From Sclerotinia nivalis (Eukaryota; Ascomycota; Leotiomycetes; Helotiales; Sclerotiniaceae): a DNA stretch of 64,000 bases. The stretch is from NCBI GenBank assembly GCA_029531795.1, contig JAPEIS010000014.1, positions 620,001 to 684,000 on the forward strand. Reading direction: 5' to 3'. The translations under genes and the position numbers were made by a program. The number at the start of each line of letters is the position of its first letter. Position 1 is the first letter of the stretch. Shown here piece after piece: positions 57,270 through 64,000 of this stretch. The notes beneath the pieces were generated by a model. It ran no database searches. It saw only the letters and a program-made list of their open reading frames with translations, and was not told where the DNA came from.

Positions 57270-58179
57270 ATGGGTTTTACTACCGGTTTTGTATGTTCCC
57301 CTCACAGCTTACCAGCTCTTAATTTTCTACGGATGATGAATACCTAAACCAAAGAATAAATAAAGAACTAACACACCACCCACGCAGACTGGCGGCGTAA
57401 CCCTAACCCTCTCCCTAGCCTACTTAACTGTGCTCGCGCACCAACGCAACCGCGCCTCCCAATCCCTCCACCTACACCACCAATCCTTCGTCCTCACCTC
57501 CCTCTTAGAAAAACAGCCTATCCCGCCCCCGAAAACCCGCTCTGAGCTCGCGCGCGAAGAACGCAGCACGATTGTTGAAGCGGCGAAAGATCGTTGGAAT
57601 GCAGAGATTGAAAATGGTGTGAGATGGATTCAGAGGACGGATTGGGAGGGTGTGAGGGATGGAATTGAGGGGGCGGTTAGTAGAGCGCTTGGGCTGGGGT
57701 TGGAGAGGGGAGGAGAGGGAATTGAGAGGGGAGAGGAGGTTGCGGGGGAGAAATTGAGGGATTTTAGGGAGGAGGCTAAAGAGGATGCGAGGAGGGCTGC
57801 TACGGTTGCTGGGACCAGGGGGGCGATTGATGCTTCTTCGCAGAAATTAAAAGAGGCCGAAGCTAAAAGCCCTTCGTATCCTGAGATAGAACGGAAAGCG
57901 GGAGGAACAGTAGATGCAGCACGTGAAACGGTCCGTAATGCAGTTTCTCGAGGCATTGAAGCAGGCAAGGATATTGCCCAGAAAGCCGGTGCTGCGGTAG
58001 GAATTGCAGAGCAAAAGATTGTTTCGGGTTCGGGTAATTCGGCGAATTCGGATGTGGAGAGAGCTTTGAGGGAACGATTTGAGGGGCCCACTCGGTTGGA
58101 TAAAAGTGTGCAACAGGCTCTGGAGGAAAGATATACACCTATTGATCAAAGAGATAATAGTACTCTGAGAGGTATATGA
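57270..58179 (+). CDS. mic12: MICOS complex subunit Mic12
   Basis: Two exons, 57270..57290 (21 nt) and 57388..58179, encode 270 aa. MGFTTGFTGGVTLTLSLAYL forms the single N-terminal membrane segment. QRNRASQSLHLH, then PPPKTRSELAREERST and AAKDRWNAEIENGVRWIQRT, followed by DW, is the conserved Mic12/Aim5 block. The rest is a long Ala/Glu/Arg amphipathic helical region facing the intermembrane space. Mic12 couples the Mic60 and Mic10 subcomplexes at crista junctions. Without the 21-nt first exon the TM helix loses its start. Exon 2 is C-rich in its first 150 bp and strongly G-rich in the next 280 bp. Confidence 0.92.
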
Positions 58180-58835
58180 GTTGTTTAGATGAAGAGGATG
58201 AATAGTTAAGCGAAGAGGAGATCAAGGCGTATTATCAAAAGTGTAAATAGATGATGTTCTCTGCTATGCTATGATATGCTTGCTGAGTGTGCTATAGAAA
58301 AGTTGATTTACTTTGCCTTTGGCTGGGCTTAGAAGGGATATTCGGGACTATGTAATACAATGCAAGTACTGTTTCCTCAGTCGCCCATGTGGGCTGGCTT
58401 TGTGTTGTGTATGATATGTTCTATGATATTTCCAGCAAAGATTCGATTCCTTCACATATCAAATGAGAGTCACCAGATTTAAAAAAGCATTCTATTCGTC
58501 TTATGGACCTACTTACAACCAACCATCCAAAGTCAGAAAAGTATTATCTGATGGATGATTGAGTATACAGTGGAGATTAAGCTCGACTGTCAAGACTCTC
58601 GCTATCAAATACAAAAGTTGGCAAAATTCCTGTCCAATGAAAAAACTATGGTATACCATGGCTGTCAAAAGCTTAGGTACTCTGGTCGAACATCATTTTC
58701 GTATCCTAGCATATCCTATCATACCATATCACACTCCTAAACGTTCGCACTGGCCTGAACCGCACGACACAAACAGATTCCCTGGATCTTCATAACACTT
58801 CAACTTCCCCTAGCTTACAATCCATCGAGATCTCT
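58180..58835. other. Intergenic between converging genes
   Basis: 3' flank of mic12 and of the 1480-aa gene. ATATCAT/ATACCAT-type repeats lie near 58700-58730. No gene is supported. Confidence 0.4.
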
Positions 58836-61800
58836 TTAAGGTGTCTCGAAATAGTCCTGAGGGGCATTAGGGCTGGAACTCTGATCGACTTCAACCATAA
58901 GTCGCTTAGCTCCCTTTCGGATACTCTTTACAGTACCTGGTGCTGGAACGGAACCAGCTCGGTAAAGAGAACGACCTCTGGGCAATTCATCACCAGACTC
59001 TATTGCGCTACTATTAGCTGCACTTCTACCTCCGTTGGCTGTCATCTCATCGTCAGATGAGAGGCGAGGAGAAGATGAGAGGCGAGGAGAAGTTGAGCGG
59101 GTAATGGATAAAGTTCTGCCTCCATTGTTACCTTTCATTTCATCACCAGATGAAACACGGCGAGAAGTTGAACGGGTGATAAAAGCGGAGGTACGCTTCT
59201 TACGAGGGGTGGGTGGTTGGACGAAGAGTTTGGGACCACGGCGACGGTGGTGGGAACGACTCTCAACGTAGTCTTCATCGTCCTCGTCATCGTTTTCCTC
59301 GTAATATTCTGGTGGATCACCGTCGCTTATATCGTCAGATCTGTTTGATGTAAGTATAATGTTGCATAACCACAAAATAAGGAGATCCTACTCCTCTTCG
59401 GCATCATCTTCAACAGCAACCTCCTTCCCCTTGGACTTGGATGGGGCCTCGTAGTAAGGTGGATCGCCGTCGCTCAAACCATCAGACCTGGTTGATGTCA
59501 GTAAAATAGTTCGTGCTAATGGAACGCGCAAATCCTACTCCTCTTCGACGTCATCTTCAACAGCAACCTCCTTCCCCTTGGACTTAGACGATACTTCTTT
59601 GGACGCAACCTTGGTAGGCATCTCCGAACCAACCATGGGAGAAGATACCCCAGCCACCGGCGCACCTCCAACATACCAATCTCTTCTCCTAACAACTGTA
59701 TTGAACTTCCTCAGTCCATCAAGACAATTACTATATTCCTCACCCAAAGCACGTTTATGCATTCCAATCAAATGCCTCCATCTTCGGCCTTTCATCATCA
59801 CACACTCGTTGGCCTGATAAGCATCCGCAAGTGCGGCTTTCATGGCTTCAAGATATTCCTCAGTTCCATAGAAAAGGATGCCGGCTGGGTTCTTAGCAGT
59901 GAACAGACGAGCGTATGGATTTGCATTATGACGGACAGCTCGCTTCTTGATATTGCTGACTGCAAAATATCGATCCTTCCAGTCAGCCAAGGCGAGAAGG
60001 TGGCCGTGGAGACTCTTCCATTCAGCAAAAACCTGAACTTGATAGCGACGGAAATACTCATCAAGATCGTGTACGGTAAACTCCCCTGTGATTGTTAGCA
60101 AGATTTCTACATGAAAAGAAGGAGGGGAAATACTTACTGCTAATATCAGAATACAATACAACAACAATTGACTCTACCGCAGTCCAAATGGTAACCAACA
60201 ACTTCTCAATCTCACGTACAACCCTCATTATTTCGGTAGAACTTGGATCCGCCTTGGCTGGGTGTTTGATCGTAGGATCAAGAGGACGAATCCATCTAGG
60301 AGGATTAACCGACAAGCTAATCTTTGGACGGACGTGTTCATCCTTCCAAATCTGGTCGTAGACTTCCCTGGGAACAGCATTGAAGAGTGCGTGGGACAAA
60401 GTAAAATATTCTCCACCCTTTGCCAACTCAAAAGCTTTATCGTCATCGACCATACTTGACGGTGGTGATTTTGGAAAAACGGAAACTGTTAAAGCGTCAA
60501 GTACTGCCTGTTGTACCTCTTTCTCACTCATGAATCTCTCACTTTCTTCCTTGAAAGGGTCTAAGTCGGCATCGCTGGGGACATCGGAGAGATCAGAGCT
60601 GAGTTGCTCGTCGAGGTCCATGGCGTTTTGTTCGTCGGCATCCATGACATTGCCTCCAGCAGGTGCTGCGACCTTGAGGGAGGGGTCAATCTCAGCAGAT
60701 TCATCAATTTCCATCGCGTCTCCTTCAGCAGATGCTTCGACCTCGAAAGATATGTCAGCCTCGATAGATGCGACCACATCATTGACTGTAGCACCCTCAG
60801 CAGATGGTGTTGATAGTACAGGACTTCTCTCATCACGAGCATCGTTATCTTCTGGAGATTCGTCTGGAGATTTGCCGTTTGGAGATTTGGCATTCGATCT
60901 GTTTTGCTGTGGGGGTGTAGCTACTTCAAATTGATCTTGAGAGTCGCCGAATTGGTTCTTGACCGGATAATTGATTTCCTCAGATGAACCGTCCATATTA
61001 TGCGCAGAAACTCTTCCACTTGACATGGATCCAAAAAGTTCTGGAGAAGGAGCGCGTCCATCACGATTCTGGGAATGATGGCCTTGTGCGACAACTCTGT
61101 CTCTTTCAGCGGGAGTGGCGCCGGTATCCTCATCACCAATTCGCTCAAGGCCGACCCGCTGATCATACTCTGGTGAACCCTCGAGCTCGGATGTGGGTGT
61201 TGGAGACAATGTTAAATCTATTATTTGCTGCTGCTCGATTCTACCTCCACGCGGCAAAACTCCAGCTTCAGGCTCAGCCTCAGCCTCAGATTCCGGTTCT
61301 GGCTCTGGTTCTGGATCTGAAGAATACGTCAAATCTTGTGGACGCTCTGGAACTGAGCCGATCCGTGGCAGAAGACGGCCCTCGTGGAAACTAGGAGATG
61401 GAATTCTAACATTCGATTCGGAGCCGCGAGCTCTGAAGATTAGAGAATTCGCATAGTTTACCATGTCTGGGGAGTGTTCAATTGAGTTCCGAATCTCTTC
61501 TTTCTCCTCGATTGCATCCTGCATCTTTTCGTCGGTCTGGCTGTGTGCATCGGGACTGCTGAAGGCTGGAGAAGCTCCACCATTCATCACGGTTGACTCC
61601 TCAGTCAAATCAATTATATCCTGCATCTCTTCGTCTGCTGCGGTGTGCGTATCGGGATTTTGAGCTCCGAGGGTCGCAGAAGTCGCGTGGTTGACGATGG
61701 TTGGGGTGTGTGCCTGATTGCCTGTGTTTTTCATTTCTTCGTCGGCTGGAGTTGCCGTACCAGCACTGTAAGCTCTGGGTACTGGAGAAACTCCTTTAGT

Positions 61801-63432
61801 TATCGAAATTGGAGCTGCTTCATTGGCCGGAACCGAAGCTGCTTCATTTACCGAAATGGGAGGAGAATCAGCAATATTAATACCGTTGTCGAAGGGGGAT
61901 GGTGAACGACCACGATAAGGCTCGTAGTAATCGTTCTCTTGCACGCTACCAGCAGGGGAAGGAGTCAAGTTGTATGGCACAGCACCTGGTGTCTGGAATG
62001 ATCCATATTCTCCGGGGTCGGTGACGGATGGATGGTTTGTTGAGACCATAAGTATATTATTTGCTTCTGCTGGTACAGGGTCAGTGGGCTGTGCTGAGAA
62101 CAATCTCTTTGGCGATAAAGTCGATAGAACAGCTCCCATTTTTGGCGCTGACAATTCCAAACCTGATCCACCAGTTGACTTCAATTTATTAGAGGGTGGA
62201 GAACCAGTTTGAATTGAAGGTAAATATCTTTCTCTGTAAGCCTTTATAGCAGGTGGGGTATTTATGTGGAGGACTGGAGCACTATTTTCTTGAAGCTCCT
62301 TTGGCAATGTATCAACCTCGATTGGCTCGTATGTTTGACGACGAGGCTTTTCTGGCATTTGCTTATTTGACTTGAAAGGTAAAGGCTGCCGCTTTTGTGG
62401 TTTTCCGAAATCCAGATTGACATTCGAAGTGGGCTTTGTGGTGGTTGAAGTGCTTTCTTTGACTTGGCTGGGATGAGAATACTCGGAATTCTTTTGTGTG
62501 GTTGCTCCAGGGACTTTTTCATCTGGTGGGAAGTTAGTGTTTATACAAAGTGTACCTTTGTCAAGACGACCTTTGAGGTAATGTTGAGCTTCTTTAGTAC
62601 GAGGCTGAACATCTTTGGTAAGAATTCGAGTTCCTTGGGTGGGGAGTTGAGGTTCAGGTTCCATATTCCACTCCGAATACCTAAGATTCTGGAGAGTTCT
62701 TGCTTCCTCAGCTTCCTTGTCAATTACGAGACTGGATGACTTGTCCCCAGCTGGTTTAGCAACAGTGGTGCTTGGCTTGGGCTTCTCGAGTATTCTTCCT
62801 TCATCTGATGATAGTTTTGGTGAATACATAAATGGTCCATCTCCAACGCGTTCAGCAGTAGGAACATCAAGAATGTTGACATCTCTGAAAGCTTGTACAG
62901 GAGGAGAAGTAACAGCAGGTTGAAGAGGTGATGGGATAGAATCAAGGAAACTTGGTGATGCGACAAGTGTATCAATAGAATTGAGGAAGCTTGGTGGAGG
63001 ATTTGGTCGCGGTGTTCCTGTTGATGAAGAACCTCCACTTGCGATGCTTCGCTTTCCACGTTGATGACGTTTTTCACCCATGATTAATGTTGATAAATCA
63101 GGGGAAATATCGTCTGGCTGCTGGCCAGAAATCACGATGTTCTCGAGGTCAGTTGTGAGTTCAGTTGTAAGTTCATGAGAAACAACTGAATTGTGTGTGG
63201 GGGAGGATGGTGCGTTACTTTGTTGATTTTCGGTAGAGGAGCTAGAAGTGAATCCCGTGTGTGTTGAAAATTTATGCCACTCACCCCAAACCCATTTACC
63301 ATCAACAAGTTTTCCTATATTTTTGCATCTGTCCCGATGGACTGTTCTGAATTCTTTCTGGATGTTCAACATCTCAGCAATAATTTCCTTTCTTTTCTTT
63401 TCTTTTCTTTTTTTTTTTACCGTTGTGTTCAT
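58836..63432 (-). CDS. Large disordered protein with one conserved-looking C-terminal region (1480 aa)
   Basis: Four exons: 63432..60138, 60085..59539, 59487..59392 and 59340..58836, in frame throughout. The first 1000 residues are Ser/Pro/Glu-rich and disordered, with repeated AANEAA/ATPADEEM-like segments, IIDLTEES and IIDLTLSPTPTSE (possible SUMO-interacting motifs) and an EPEPEPESEAEAEPEA run. A more ordered part of about 260 residues spans the end of exon 1 and exon 2 (FTLSHALFNAVPREVYDQIW, YFRRYQVQVFAEWKSLHGHL, GRRWRHLIGMHKRALGEEY). I recognise no family. Exons 3 and the start of 4 are a tandem duplicate (KSKGKEVAVEDD...SDGDPP). The N-terminal KKKRKEKKRK comes from a poly-purine tract; GTAAAA...CATCCAG there (63420..63358, 63 nt) could instead be an in-frame intron. 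A nuclear role is plausible but unproven. Confidence 0.72.
63383..63419. repeat. T-rich polypyrimidine tract (TTTTC)n / T11
   Basis: Tandem TTTTC units followed by about eleven T residues, lying at the very start of the 1480-aa gene. It is either coding (Lys/Arg run) or intronic. Confidence 0.85.
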
Positions 63433-64000
63433 GCATACAAAATTGTGTCCGAGTAGTGTCCGAATTGATCGAAAGATAAGGAATTTGAGTACTTTTCGCT
63501 TCGAATTTGTTTATTTAAGATTGGTCTATCCTGTCCACTGCAAATCACAGGATTCCTTGGGTTTCCACAGTTCATGGTTCTGCCCAATGATACAGTACCA
63601 GTACCAATCTTGCACTAGGCCAGCTGCCTCCCTTACTATTCATGACGATTCAACTGGATTGAATGAATCCTGATTCTCACTTCCTTTGTATATTCTCAAC
63701 TCAAATCATGTTGTAGTTGAGAACTAGTGTTTCATTGTTATGTCTAACTCTTAGCATATCATACAAATGTGATATGAGAACATATCTAAGTTATTCCTAT
63801 TCAGAGCTACATCAATAGCACTACAGACTGTACTTGGATAATAGAAGGTCTTGATCTTCAAATCTATAATATTGAATCTATGTAGAGTGATGAACCACCC
63901 CAGACTATGACTATTCATGGACTATTCAGATTTCACTTGACCTTTCATAGTTTTAAATACCAGTCTTGATCTCAATCAATATCCATAATCTTTCCTTAGT
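63433..64000. other. Right-edge non-coding sequence
   Basis: Upstream flank of the 1480-aa gene. A plus-strand frame crossing 63248-63673 is unsupported. Nothing else recognisable up to the edge. Confidence 0.4.

Overview
The window is nuclear DNA of a filamentous ascomycete. Genes are split by short GT...AG introns (mostly 50-60 bp) with CTAAC/CTGAC-type branch points. The products are typical fungal housekeeping proteins (septin, Lst8, Axl2, MICOS, mitoribosomal proteins, eIF3f), plus GPI-anchored and cupredoxin-like secreted proteins. Sequence texture and the DUF7587/DUF7598-like proteins suggest Leotiomycetes, perhaps Sclerotiniaceae (Botrytis/Sclerotinia type). That placement is inference; no marker here proves it. 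I see no rRNA, tRNA, transposon, CRISPR array or secondary-metabolite cluster. All functions are assigned from motifs read by eye, and all exon boundaries from splice-site consensus plus reading-frame closure.

Layout. 1-12.4 kb is gene-poor and repeat-rich: a partial gene running off the left edge, an acidic orphan protein, a 3.8 kb gene-free stretch, one GPI cell-wall protein, and a striking (AAAAG)n array followed by a 10-bp array. 12.4-27.0 kb is compact: an orphan coiled-coil/Cys protein, Lst8 (TOR complex), a four-TM DUF7598-like protein, a SERF-like protein, guanylate kinase, septin Cdc10, mitoribosomal bL32m and Ski8. 27-33 kb is loose and holds a GPI-anchored 4-Cys protein and a cupredoxin-like secreted protein. 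33-48 kb carries an SMN homologue, Axl2, an Efm6-like methyltransferase, a phosphoglycerate-mutase-family phosphatase, a 1305-aa PPR protein, splicing factor Cwf18 and a ZCCHC10-like zinc-knuckle protein. 48-64 kb carries an R3H-SUZ RNA-binding protein, eIF3f, Utp25, bL17m, Mic12 and a 1480-aa orphan.

Genes working together: there is no operon. Several neighbours are divergent pairs with short shared upstream regions (Cdc10/bL32m, PPR/Cwf18, eIF3f/Utp25, bL17m/Mic12), and the content leans towards RNA processing, translation and mitochondrial gene expression.

I found no obvious new multi-gene system. The strongest observations are: (1) a predicted 2-nt micro-exon completing the catalytic His-Gly codons of the phosphoglycerate-mutase-like gene; (2) an exon-phased strand-composition gradient, C-rich at exon 5' ends and G-rich at 3' ends on the sense strand, in many genes; (3) stop-free introns of length 3n in Lst8, Ski8 and the 703-aa orphan; (4) a tandem exon+intron duplication near 59.4 kb; (5) a zinc-knuckle gene whose metal-binding His is kept only by a non-AG splice acceptor.
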